From: Posidonia oceanica
Taxonomy: Eukaryota > Streptophyta > Magnoliopsida > Alismatales > Posidoniaceae
Assembly (NCBI GenBank): GCA_037176725.1
Contig: JAZBRS010000050.1
Span: forward strand, 15,580,001-15,644,000
Direction: 5' to 3'
DNA length: 64,000 nucleotides
Both the position numbers and the translations under genes were made by a program. The stretch's first letter is position 1. Each line of letters starts with the position of its first letter. The notes below the pieces were generated by a model. It searched no databases, had not been told where the DNA came from, and saw nothing but the letters and a program-made list of their open reading frames with translations. Below, piece after piece: positions 1-11,400 of this stretch.

Positions 1-800
1 CCACTTTTAAGTAGAATTATTTTACCAATTACACAAACAACAATTCTTCAAGAAAGACGCATAATGTCACTCAAAAGAAAAGGATGGATATATGAAGCTT
101 TTTTTATGAAAATTCGGATATATGAAGTTGTACACGTTAAAAAAGAGAATGAAATATTTATCTCCGTCAAGTGTCCTCGATAAGTGTAACAATGAATTTT
201 CTTGGGTTTTTTGCTCAAATACCATCGTTAAAAGTAGTATTTTTGTTAATACCCTCCTTACATTGAAAATTTCATGTATACATTTAAAAACTCTGAAAAT
301 TTACCTGTATGCACCTAACGTCAAATGCCGTCTAAGTCTGTTGAGTCTCCGTAACTAACCATAGTTAACTAATGCAAAAAAACTAACCTATCCTGATTCA
401 CTTGCGTGGTCCCGCGATTCACTAGTTACTGCTTGACTTGCGTTGATCCCCCTGATTCACTTGTGTGGTCCCGCGATTCTCTTGGAAAGGTTGGGTGCTG
501 TCGCTGTCTGCGGTTGCTGTTGGACGATCGGCACCGTTGAGAGCAACGAGATCAGTGGTGATCGGTGCTGGTGGAACCAGTGCGTTGGTGGTGGAGTCGG
601 ATCGTGGAAGACGACCAACGATGACTGGCAAATCGAGGTTAGATGCAAAATATTTTAGATGCAAAATATTTTAGGAGTTCATTTGGAGTCATCCTAATAG
701 ATTATTACTTAAGGTGATTTTACTATTTAGGGTTTGGATATAGGTTCTTCTCGATTTCAGTTAGAGTTTCTTACTATTTAGGTTCTTCTCGGTTTCAGTT
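1..800. other. AT-rich leader of a decayed MULE-like region, short direct repeats
   Basis: No convincing gene. Visible structure: a 29-bp direct repeat with one mismatch at 392-420 and 451-479; a 16-bp unit (AGATGCAAAATATTTT) repeated head to tail at 641-656 and 657-672; and a near-duplicate of about 50 bp around 725-800. Small open frames at 422-674 overlap on both strands and look like by-products of the repeats. It probably belongs to the element whose transposase remnant follows at 1544. Confidence 0.4.
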
Positions 801-1412
801 AGGGTTAGGGTTTTGACCGATTGTGTTTACAATTGACCTGATTAGGGTTTACATGTTCTGATACTGAAATTAACATAGGGTTTTTTGTTCATTAATCAAG
901 TTTTATCGATTTTACTTGTCGGGGTTAGGATTTTCACCGATCGTGTTTACAATCGACCTAATTAGGGTTTACATGTTCTGATACTGAAATTAACATAGGG
1001 TTTTTTGTTCCTTAATCAAGTTTTATCGATTTTACTTGTCGAGGTTGGGGTTTTCACCGATCGTGTTTACAATCGACCTAATTAGGGTTTACATGTTCTA
1101 ATACTGAAATTAACATAGGATTTTTTGTTTCTTAATCAAGTTTTATCGATATTACTTGTCAAGGTTAGGGTTTTCACCGATTGTGTTTACAATCGACCTA
1201 GTTAGGGTTTATATGTATTGATACTGAAATTAACATAGGGTTTTTTGTTCCTTAATCAAGTTTTATCGATTTTACTTGTCGGGGTTAGGCTTTTCACCGA
1301 TCGTGTTTACAATCGACCTAATTAGGGTTTATATGTTCTGATACTGAAATTAACATAGGGTTTTTTATTTCTTAATCAAGTTTTATCGATTTTACTCGTC
1401 GGGTTAGGGTTT
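801..1412. repeat. Tandem repeat, 120-bp unit, five copies
   Basis: Units start at 801, 921, 1041, 1161 and 1281 and keep exactly 120 bp. A partial unit follows to about 1412. Each unit carries the blocks ACCGATCGTGTTTACAATCG and GATACTGAAATTAACATAGG with a few substitutions. No unit encodes a conserved frame. It lies just upstream of the MULE-like coding remnant. Confidence 0.9.
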
Positions 1413-1543
1413 GTTAACTGTATGTTAATTGCATAGTTACAATCGATTTGTTAATTGCATGTTAATTTGTTATTTGCTTACTATGATTGTATGTTAAATG
1501 TATTACATGTTTGATCAGTGTGGCTTAGTTAATTTTGACATTT

Positions 1544-2007
1544 TAGGTCACTATTAGAAAGATGATTTCATACTTAAGATTTCACATGAAGGTAAATGGG
1601 AGACAAATAAAAAAGGGATGACTTTGCCTAAATTTTTTTACCAAAGACAGAGAAGGTTTTATCATTAGTAGTGATTATGCAAACATAGCCATGATTTGGG
1701 AGACTGTGGGTATGGTAGTAGATATTGAGGTCAATCAGTCTTTTGTTGTCTACTACAAGATACCACAGTTGAAGGAATATAGACAATTACTCTATGAATC
1801 AGATGTTGTAGAGATGTTTTCTTTCAAAAATCCTAAGAAGATTATAGACTTATATGTCACAGTAGAGGAGACTGAGCCTCCATTGCAATGTAAGGCCAGT
1901 AAAGGTAAGATGCCAATGACCAGGAAGGGTGGTAAAAGGCAGAACATGGGGTAGACTGAGCCTGCATTTGAGGATAGTGACTCTTCTGATTCTGTAGGAG
2001 TTTACAG
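1544..2007 (+). pseudogene. MULE (MuDR-type) transposase N-terminal remnant
   Basis: The open stretch 1691-1954 reads YYKIPQLKEYRQLLYESDVV followed by EMFSFKNPKKIIDLYV. This fits the plant MuDR N-terminal pattern (a YYKVP-like start, a D-D-V/A-L-E-M block, then V-I-D-L-Y-V). About 130 bp upstream, another frame reads DDFILKISHEGKWE, which resembles the strand that opens this domain, so a frameshift separates the two. The homology stops where the LTR begins at 2008. No zinc knuckle, catalytic domain or terminal inverted repeat was found. In MULEs this domain belongs to the cut-and-paste transposase. Assignment is by remembered family pattern. Confidence 0.55.
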
Positions 2008-4990
2008 TGTATAGACACTCCATTTTGACAGGCTTTAAGTTGGTGGATTTCCCTGGAACCTTGCTCAAGTTCGCGGCCTGACAAACCATTTCCAAACCCT
2101 ACCCAAATCTAACCAAAACCTTGACCTAGACCTTGATCTCTTTAAAACCCACCCAAAACCACCTACACCAGTTCCAATCCTTATCTTAGTCCTAAACAAG
2201 CCTTAACTTAAGCCATAATTCCCAAAAATAGCCTTGATACACCTCTAGGACGTTAGATGCTGGCTAACCCAGCGTCCAACACTGGACGCTGTCTATGCTG
2301 GCATCTAACGTTAGACGCTGCACTGGCGAGCGTCCAACATGTTGGGGAGGCTAGCGCCCTTTGGCCGCCCTCCGCCGTGCCCAGAGCTACCCTCCATCGC
2401 GCCCTGCCACCCCACGACCTCACGTCCACTCCCCACTTACTACCCACTCCCTCCAAGCACTAAAAACAAACCCCAGTTACTACCCATCCTCTCCGGCCTG
2501 CCACCTCCTACGTTCACCGGCCAACTTGCCTCTCACAACCTTCTCCACTGCCTCGCTGCTCCTGCCACTTGCAGACCTGACGCCACTTACTCCTCTGCCA
2601 TCCCTGACATGCCCACACCCCCAGCTGTGGCTCCAGCTCTCTTTGCACCTCGCCTGCCACCTCTGCAAGTCTGGCAAACAAAAGAGAACCCAACACAGAT
2701 TTTCACACTACCACACCCATTTGTTGAAAATTGAGAATCCCTTCGAGCTTAGAGTGATTCTCAGAGTGCTTTCCCACCTGTGAGCAAGCCTCCCAAACCC
2801 TCTCCCAAGCTCAGGCCGCCCTCTGGAGCTCGCCGTCCGTCGTCGTCCATCTTCGCCAGCCAACTGCGGGACACCGTTTCGAGCTGCAACGGGTAGTTTT
2901 TTCTTTACCCTTAGCTTAGGTGTACATGTAGTAGCTTAGTGGTATCATTTTCACATGCTTTCCACCACACACGTAGCCCCACCACCTTGCTCGCCGGAGT
3001 CCATCAATGGGTTCGCCGCCCGCACGAGGCCGCCAGCTTGTGAGTGTGTGGCTACCTCCCTCACGGACCTCATGGCTTGCTTAAGGTCTAGGAACTCTTC
3101 CCTCGCCCTCACAAAGCATCACAGCTGGTTGTCGTGCCTCGCCGGCCTCATAGATGGCCAGAGAAGACATAGAAATCAGCGGCGAGAGGGAGGAGGTGGG
3201 TGGAGCAATCCACTCACTCATGTTTGATACCAAGCATATGTTTAGATTCGTCTTTACTTGCTCTTGCTTCCTAGCTATTTAGTTTCCCATTTTCAATCGA
3301 TTTGGACATTGTTTCTGGCCGGGAAGTATCCCGACTTGTTAGACGCATGACCTGGTGCGTCTAACGTTGGACGTGCCCTGTGGCAGCGTCCAACGCCCCT
3401 GCTTTCTTTTCCTTTGCTATTTCTTTTGCTGAGGTGGTTTGTTGAACTTGCTATATGGTTTAAAGTCATGTATGCTTTCCTTCATGCTTCTAGATGCCAT
3501 GTTTTAAATAATGATATTTCTGGTGTGGTTTTCCTTCTGTATTTTCAAGATAGCTTGCCTCTGTGTTGGACGCTGGGTGAGGTAGCGTTTAACGTTATAC
3601 GCTGGCCTCCTTAGCGTCTTACGCTCCTGTATGCTTGCTTTACTTTAATAACTGCTTAAAGCCATTTTGCTTGAATGTTTGTTTGATCCATGCATGCATG
3701 TTAGTATCTGGGTCCTCTTGCAACTACTTTCAGGTTTACATATTGCTTTACTCGAGTTACATGCTAGTTTTCTTACTTATCTGTCTCTTTGGTGTTAGAC
3801 GCGGTCCTTGCCAACGTCTTACATTAGACGCCGGTAACTGCAGCGTTTTACACCTCTGAGCTTTGCTGCCATTATCTGCATCTGATTTTCTCTCCTTGTG
3901 GGATATTGATTTGATCTTTGAGTGTATGCCAAGTCTTCATCTGCTTTCATTGAGCTGTAGACCCCCTTTTTTATGATCCATGAGCCCAGTTTTACTTTCA
4001 ATTCTTATGCAGCTATCTCTCTGTGTTGGACGCTGTGGTCACCTGCGTCCTATGTTGGACGCAGATGTTCCCAGCATTCAACGCTTTAGGTCTATGACTT
4101 CCAGATTTTGTGTCCGCTCTTGGTTTTCATGCTTCGATTATTATTGCTTTGATTGTTTGGCTTGCTTTACTCTGTTTATGGTTTTTACTTGGTATTATAT
4201 CATGTTTTATCAGTTGTGCATGCATGCTCTGCAGATTTCCTGTCCTCTGTGTAGGACGCTGGGTTTCCCAGCGTTTTACGTTGGACGCTGGTTATCCTAG
4301 CGTCTAACACTTTAAGTTTGCTGCAGTTTGTTTCCTTGTGCCGTTTTTTATTCGAACCTCATTTTTTGGGTTTGTTTGCTCCTAGGGCATGTTTTGGCAA
4401 CCTAGCACGTAGTCTAACAGTGGTTTTCAGGTTTCGCACCCTGGTTGTGTTTTCCCGACCTGATTTCACCTCCTCGCAGTATTTTGAACTTTAATTAATC
4501 GCTTTTAAACAATGTTTGCTAAGCTTTGCATGGTTTATAATTGCATATTGCATATCACCTTAGGGCGAACATAAATTAGCATTTATTTGCCAACATTTGC
4601 CACACAATAGCGGATCAGTTTAGAAAGACTGATTCCTCGGGCGTGTCAGGTGTGTCTAACACCTTCCCTGCACGTAACAGGAGTCCTTACCCTTCCTTTG
4701 GACCGCATTGACTCTATGTCACATACTTTGATCGGATTTGCATACTTTTAAAATACATAAGTTTTCTTTGTATGTTTCTTTTACTGTTTTCCTAGTTTTC
4801 TGTTTTAATAAATTAGGTGGCGACTCCTTGTCTTTTCTTTTGTTTTCCTTTTGCCTTCGTCTCTGCTTTTACGGTGTTTTCGAGTCGAATATCCCTCCTC
4901 GGATCCTTCCGCTAATAGTGACCTACTATCGGTCGGTGCACACGAGCTTTGGCATCGTACATGGACGCACCGATTTTCAAGATTACTACA
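2008..4990 (+). repeat. 5' LTR (2,983 bp) of Tat/Ogre-like element
   Basis: It starts TGTATAGACACTCCATTTTG and ends GATTACTACA, directly before a primer-binding site. Its last 400 bp match in order the end of the minus-strand LTR at 8642-14,366: the CGGGCGTGTC block, ACACCTTCCCTGCACGTAAC, CAGGAGTCCTTACCC, GGTGGCGACTCC and GTGCACACGAGCTTTGG. The middle (2250-4315) holds palindromic GGACGCT/AGCGTC modules, listed separately. A proline-rich open stretch at 2339-2783 is not recognisable as a protein. Confidence 0.85.
2240..4315. repeat. Palindromic GGACGCT/AGCGTC modules, about 228-bp spacing
   Basis: Paired inverted motifs of the form TTGGACGCTG...CAGCGTCTAAC occur at about 2250-2340, 3340-3395, 3563-3630, 3793-3857, 4024-4087 and 4251-4313. 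The last five are spaced 223, 230, 231 and 227 bp. Each module carries two to four half-sites in alternating orientation within about 65 bp, so each could fold into a hairpin or bind a dimeric protein. Sequence between modules is far less conserved. Confidence 0.75.
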
Positions 4991-4991
4991 A

Positions 4992-5012
4992 TGGTGACTC
5001 CGCTAGGGATAC
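4992..5012 (+). other. Primer-binding site, TGGTGACTCCGCTAGGGATA
   Basis: It lies one base after the LTR end. The TGG(T/C)GACTCCGCT core is the type described after the 5' LTRs of Tat/Ogre elements, where it is complementary to the 3' end of a tRNA reported as tRNA-Arg. The tRNA identity is from memory of the family. Confidence 0.7.
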
Positions 5013-6120
5013 TAGATTCTGACTTTCGTTTCCACTCTTCCGCTTGTTGTGTGGCTTGTTTCTCTGCTTAGCTTAGCATTTGTTACCTTATTTGTTTACT
5101 TATCGCATTATTCTTTATTCATTGCTTACCTCAGCATTTATTTACCTTATCTGCTTATTTACTGCTTTAATTCATACACTTTCCTTATTTTAGCATTTGA
5201 TTACCATGTTTGCATGATTATTGCATTAATCCATGCCTTTTGCCTAATGTATGGTTTATTTTACACGAGTATGCCATGTCATTTCACCTATACACATGCC
5301 ATGCTTGTACATGTCTTTTGATGTGCTGATTGTCTTTCATTTTCACTGATCATATGACACAACACTAGCACATATCATGAGCATACCTTTTGTAATAACG
5401 TGTGTTGCTTGCTTGCCAGGGTGATTTTCTTCCTCTTCTGCACTAAGGCCTAAGGACAATTAGAGATTGATTGCTTTCCCCACGGCTAATTAAAAATGGC
5501 AAGTAAAAATCAATACTAGGAGCAACTAGAGACCTCAACACACCTTCATTCCCTTTGAGTTAATAAAACACGCAAGATAAAAACTTTAATCATTTGCATG
5601 AATGAGCATATAGGGCATGCATATTCTCTTCTCCGAGTCCACCTACTAATGTGAGAAGGACAATCCCGGCCTTTTGCTCCACTGCTTTGGCATGGCATAA
5701 GTTGGTCGGTCTGTCCCCCATTGTCAGGAGTCGTGTCGGTACTAGTGGAAGGTACCACCCATACTTTGGCAGGGTCGAGGCTACCAACGCACCACCCCGT
5801 TACTGCCTGAGCTTTGGCCAGGATTTAGACAAGGACCTACTTTTTCTAGCCTGAGTCAGTGACTTGTACACTTGTGGGTGTCCGAAGTAGACAACCTACT
5901 AGGACACACTAGATTGGTGAGAGAGAGAATGCTAGAGAGCATACATTTGCATGACTGCCATTCATACCACCATACATTTGCATTTTACTTTTAGGTTTTA
6001 ACGCCTGTTTTTGTTTATGTTGTGTCCTGTCGAACAGGTCTGTGAGCGAGTTCCCTAGCTGGAGCTTGAGTTCTTTCTCTTACTGATACCCCTGTTGCGA
6101 CACCTGTTCTCGACCATCCT
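5013..6120 (+). other. Retrotransposon leader region
   Basis: T-rich sequence with an open stretch at 5651-5854 and no protein I recognise. It links the primer site to the CACTA insertion point. Long untranslated leaders are usual in this lineage. It ends in CCT, the CACTA target duplication. Confidence 0.55.
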
Positions 6121-6625
6121 CACTACTAGAAAAACAGGAAATCGCGAGGACAAATGTCCTCGCTAACTCCTCGCGAAGAGCTCACAATCTCCTCACTAAT
6201 GGCTTTAGCGAGGACTTTGCGAGGATATCAAGTCCTCGCATAATGCTACGTCGTTAAAAGCCATTTGCGAGGATATTTCCTAGCAAATTTCTCGCTAAAT
6301 AATTGCGAGGACTCTGCGAGGAAATAAAGTCCTCACAATATCCTCGTTATTACTCGCTATCTCCTCGCAAAGTCGACGTTATATCCTCGCAAAAATATTA
6401 AAAAAAAATAAAATAAATAAATCTTGCGAGGACATAACGAGGATAATTTCTCGTAATTTACTCGTTATATATTAGCAAGGATATTGTGTGGATTTTGTTC
6501 ATCGTAATATCCTCGCAAAGACCTCGTTATTACCTCGCTATGTGCTCACTATTCCTATGCATACCACAGTTTTAGCGAGGACTTAGCGAGGAAATATCCT
6601 CGCTAAGTCTTCGCTAATTCTGGGC
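6121..6625. repeat. CACTA left subterminal repeats
   Basis: Many direct and inverted copies of GCGAGGAC and CTCGCTA-type motifs, interspersed with A-rich spacers. In En/Spm elements such subterminal arrays bind TnpA and bring the ends together. The same motif fills the opposite end (27,481-27,719). Confidence 0.85.
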
Positions 6626-7689
6626 AGTGGGAAAAAAAAAAGATTACATCCATGAAAAATAAGATTAATATACCTGTTAAAATGACATTCATATGCATTC
6701 ACAAAAATTAAATTACACATCCACCAATTTTAAAAAAAAGTATCAATTGATATTACGACATGATTAAGATTTTACATATCCATTTGTTCACAACATTCAT
6801 GATATTACAACACTGAAATGATATAATACAAGTCACTCGTCCCCATACAAGTCAAAACGACATAATACAAATCATTTTTTTCTTCTACCGACTTGCTTTC
6901 CTTTACCTTTTGAGGAAGATACATGAATGGAATGACGATCATGTCTGTACTCCTCGTAATCCTCCTCGTCGTCATTCGACATCAAATCAACTTCCTACTC
7001 GTCCGAAATTCTTCTGATTATAAAAAACAAACTTACAAATATGTTATGATGGATAATGATTATATTATAATGTTAAATTCAATATAACAATTAATGCATA
7101 TCAAAAAATTTATAACTGCATAAAACTTTACCTTATAAGTCGGTCTTCCAAAGTATGTATTTCATCTACTATTTTTGTGGTTATTTTGGCACTTAAACTC
7201 TCCTCCAATGTAGTCGTCATATGTGACAATTGGGAACTGAAAAAATTTGGATCAATTGAAGCAGAGGGCTGAGTTGAAAATGGATACTGCGCCGTAGAAC
7301 CCATAGAAGAACCAATAATAAACTCTTCTAAGTAGTATGGATCAAGACCACCGAAGCCTTGCTTTCTTGATGAACAACCCACATTCCTTTTCATCGAAAC
7401 TTGTTTCCAAAGTTTCTTGTCAAAGGCTGGTTGTTCAACGACATCAGTGTCCCTATATTTTTCTTGGAACAAGAAGATGTACCTATCCTGTAAAAATAAA
7501 CACAAGAAGTTAGTTAGAGATGATATAAGATTGAAGTGTATATTATTAAAACAATTTTAATTCTAACCATGATTACTTACAAGTACATCCTTTGCAAATG
7601 AGGTTGACCAATTCTGTTCCGACCCACTAGTATGAGATGCAGTCCACCACTCTACCACTATAGGTTCTCTGCATAATTTAGCGGCCTGC

Positions 7690-8641
7690 AATAATTGAAA
7701 TGTACTTTATTAATTTAATGATGGAGTTGTTAACTTGTTTTCCAAGTCCAATGTCCGTTTAGATATTTTGCAGATCATGATCAGGTCAATTAATTATATC
7801 ACATTGGTGAAACAAGTATTTCGTCCAATGTATGTAACATGGCCTTTCAAAAAAAAAAAAATATTGGGGTTACTACAAAAATTGTCTCAAATCCGACAGA
7901 AAATACAAATTCTTATACAACACATGCCAATATTCTTATTTAACAAGCCTAAGCTTTTGAAGGGTAGACTTAGAAAATCCAGTTTAGGACCCTATCCTAT
8001 AACTACCCATTTACAAGACCATGGTCAAATCATTAATTTCCGATTGAAGGTCCTTCGTAATGATCAGAAACAAGGTCATGATCATCAGCAAAAATATCTT
8101 TAGGATTAAGTGACCTGACTCCCATCACATTGGGGCTGATTTTTTTCCGTACAATCTAAGGGCCGGGTATAGATATCTTATACTTAACCACAAATGCAAT
8201 GCAGAATTTCCTTCATGTGTTTCTAGAAAATTAGATTAACAAGTTGCTAACAGGGCTTTATCAAATCTCAAATTGGAATAAGATGTAAGGCACCTGCAGA
8301 TGGAACAGATAGATTGTGTTGATCTCCGATTCTTAATCCATTTCTGAATTAAAACAAGTATACAAGCTATCATCCTTTCACTTGTATGGTCTAATAAAGA
8401 ACTATATATGTGTGTTTGACCGTGGACAAACATTAATTTCCCACTTGGGTCTTAGGACATATTGGGTTCGAACATAAAACAACTTGAAAAACATCAGCTA
8501 CGGTATAGAGACCATTACGGTCCAGACTCATTGCAACAGGTGTTTTAAAAAACAAAAAACAAAAAATAGACTATAGGGACAAAAATGTTCAACAAAATAG
8601 TGAAATGTGAGTGGGACTGTAATGAAACAACAGTTACTGTA
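7690..8641. other. TnpA intron sequence left of the solo LTR
   Basis: AT-rich sequence without an identifiable gene. A 122-codon open stretch at 7735-8103 runs through a poly-A tract and matches nothing I know. It ends in CTGTA (8637-8641), one copy of the LTR target duplication. Confidence 0.6.
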
Positions 8642-9299
8642 TGTAGTAATCCCAGTGTTCGGATCGTCCATGCACATTACCAAAGCTCGTGTGCACCGAT
8701 CAGAATCAGGTTCACTATAAGCGGCTATGTCCGAGAAGGAAAACCTAACTCGAAAACATTTAAAGAGGGAAAAAGGGAAAAAAGAAGAAGAAGATAAGAC
8801 AAAATCGGAGTCGCCACCAAGTCTATTAAATCGGGAGACAAGGAAAACCAGGGAAATGCGTGAATAATCACGCAAAACCAAGCAAAAGATGCAATGCAAG
8901 ACAATGCAGAAGAAATAAGATGCAAATGAATGCAAATGATGTGACTCGTGCTTAGGATAAGGGCAATATGGTCATTGCGGGCCAAGAGAGGGTAAGGACT
9001 CCTGTTACGTGCGAGGAAGGTGTTAGGCACCCCCGACACGCCCGAGAATCGGTCTTTCTGGGCTAGCGCTCGCATACGCAGGGAAATGCAGATTTTAGAT
9101 GCCTAAGTGCCAAAGAATGCCTATCTAGATGCTCAAAGGTGTGCTCTAAGTGAGGGAATGCAGTGCAGGAAAGTAAACGTGCAATCTAAGCGCTCAGCAA
9201 CGCTGTCTGTGTTCCGAACTGGGCGAAACCTAGCTCGTGAGAACTCCAGGCAGTAAGCATCACTGCCCTATATGCAAATGCAGGCGATAAAGCAAAACA

Positions 9300-10080
9300 G
9301 TGGGGAAAACAGGCAACGCGGGCGACATGCAAAGGGGAAACCACGCAAAACACGCGACATGGTGCGAGAAACGAAGCAAGAACGCAAAACGATGCAAGGA
9401 ACGAGGCCGACACGCAAAACGATGCGAGAAACAGAACAAGAACGCGAAACAGTGCGGGAAAACGAAAAGGGGCGCAAAACAGAGCAAGAAAACGAAGCAG
9501 TCACGTGAAACGGGGCAAGAAAACGAGAGGGCACGCAAAACGGTGCGGGAAAGCGAAGCTGCACGCAAAACGGAGCAAGAAAATCAAAGGGCACGCAAAA
9601 AGATGCAAAACAAAGAAGCGGCACGCAAAACGGTGCGAGGAAACGAAACTACACGCAAAACGGAGCAAGAAAATCAAAGGGCACGCAAAACGAGGCAAAA
9701 CAAAGAAGCAGCGCGCAAAACGGTGCGAGAAAACGGAACTACACGCAAAACGGAGCAAGAAAATCAAATGGCACGCAAAACGATGCAAAACAAAGAAGCG
9801 GCGTGCAAAACGATGCGAGAAAACAGAACTGCACGCAAGACGGAGCAAGAAAATCAAAGGGCACGCAAAACGATGCAAAACAAAGAAGCAGCGCGCAAAA
9901 CGGTGCGAGAAAACAGAACTGCACGCAAAACAGAGCAAGAAAACCAAAGGGCACGTAAAACGATGCAAAACAAAGAAGCAGCACGCAAAACGGTACGAGA
10001 AAACAGAACTGCACGGAAAACGGTGCAAGACAAAGAAGCGGCACGGAAAACGATACAAGACAAAGCGAAAAAGAGTGCGC
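9300..10080. repeat. Higher-order tandem repeat (30-bp subunits in 90-bp units) inside the LTR
   Basis: A block containing ACGCAAAAC recurs about every 30 bp. Three subunits (GGAGCAAGAAAATCAAAGGGC, GATGCAAAACAAAGAAGC and GGTGCGAGAAAACGGAAC types) form a roughly 90-bp unit copied several times. Because the period is a multiple of three, long frames stay open on both strands: plus 9300-10,160 reads ARKT-x6 decapeptides and minus 9501-10,109 is hydrophobic. I read these as by-products. Confidence 0.85.
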
Positions 10081-10339
10081 AAAAGCCATGCGATGCGAAT
10101 GATATGCAAAACGATGCTGCCGAAGTTCAGGGGGACTTATCTTGGGCATCCGGAGCCTGATCTGAGATCCGATTGGTTCATGCTGAAGAATACTCCGCCG
10201 GGGTCGCTCTGGTAGCTTATTTGAGGAGATCCAACGGTCGGATTGGAGGATATCGCAACTTCAGGGCAGGAGGCCAGAACAGGGGAGAAGATAGGATCTA
10301 AGTGTAAAAGGGACCTAAGGGGTGTGCAAAACATGTCCT

Positions 10340-11400
10340 CCCATATTCAGGGGAGCTAGAAGTGCTTAGTGTGTGCAGAGAGATGCGAAAATGCAAAGCT
10401 AAATGGATGCAGAATGCATGCAAAAGCAAGAAGAAACAAGGGGAACAAACTTGGAAAAGACAGGAGTTCAAAAGCATTTTTGAAAAAGCAAAGGGGGCTA
10501 AAATGCAAATTTTCACAAAAGATGGGGTCCACAGAGGAGGGTTTTGAAAACAGGAGAGGGCAGAGGGTTATTTTGCAAAAGACTGGACTCAGAAAATTAA
10601 TTTGAAAAGAGGGTATGCACTGGAAGGAGTTTTGAAGACAAAAAGAAATCAGAATGCAATTTTGGAAAAAACTAGGGTCTAAAGTGCAAATTTTCCAGAA
10701 AACAGGGTTCTGGGGAGTCTGGGAATGCAAGTGGAGGGTCTACATGCAATTTTGTAAGCATAGGAGCTAAGATACAACTTTAGGGGCAAAACAGTCTTTT
10801 TACATGGTTTTTAAAAGATGCAGGGACCTATGTGTGATTTTTGAATCATGCAGGGGTCAAATATGCAATTTTGTATGGTAAACATGCTCTGAAAACAGAA
10901 GACAGGACTGATGAGCAATTTTAAAAAAAAACAGGGGCCAAAATGCAATGTAATAAGCAAAGATGCATGGAAAACAGTTACTGTCCATTTAAAATGGACC
11001 TAAATGCAAATGTGCAAAAACAGGAGGCAAGATATGCAATGCAGTGTGCAAAAATAAAAAATAAAACCTAAGTTACTACAGTGCATGGACCTATATGCAA
11101 AATCAGAAACATGCAGGGATGCAGAATGCAATTTCATATGGTAAAATGCATGCAAATAAATGAACTGATTTAGGGCAGGACTTATATGCAAAAATAAAAA
11201 AACAGAAGGGCTAAAGTGCAAAAAGTTACAACAGCACAGCACAGTAAAAGGACTAGATTGCAAATACTGAAAAGCAGAGATAAAAGCAGCAATTTGGCAT
11301 GATATTAAATTAAAAACTAAGCATATTAAATGAACAAAGGACCAGAACGCAAAAATGTAAAAACTTAAGGCAGTAATATAATATTTGCATCAAAACTATA
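10340..11400. repeat. Degenerate A-rich periodic tract inside the solo LTR
   Basis: Phrases such as ATGCAATTTTG, AAAACAGGG and GGACCTATATGCAAA recur every 50-70 bp with heavy divergence. It appears to be an old tandem repeat without coding content. Confidence 0.5.

Noticed and set aside
796..815. TTAGGGTTAGGG, telomere-like
   Set aside because: Only two units, embedded in the 120-bp repeat family; not an interstitial telomere tract.
801..1412. CRISPR-like array
   Set aside because: Contiguous 120-bp units without unique spacers, in plant DNA.
2339..2783. Two overlapping Pro-rich frames in the 5' LTR
   Set aside because: Low complexity, overlapping in different frames, no family pattern.
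3340..4315. tRNA-like or miRNA hairpins in the palindromic modules
   Set aside because: Half-sites are short and repeated with alternating orientation; no cloverleaf, and stems too short for a miRNA precursor.
9300..10160. 286-codon plus frame and 202-codon minus frame
   Set aside because: Both arise from a repeat whose period is a multiple of three; no start context or domain, and the plus frame is antisense to the LTR.
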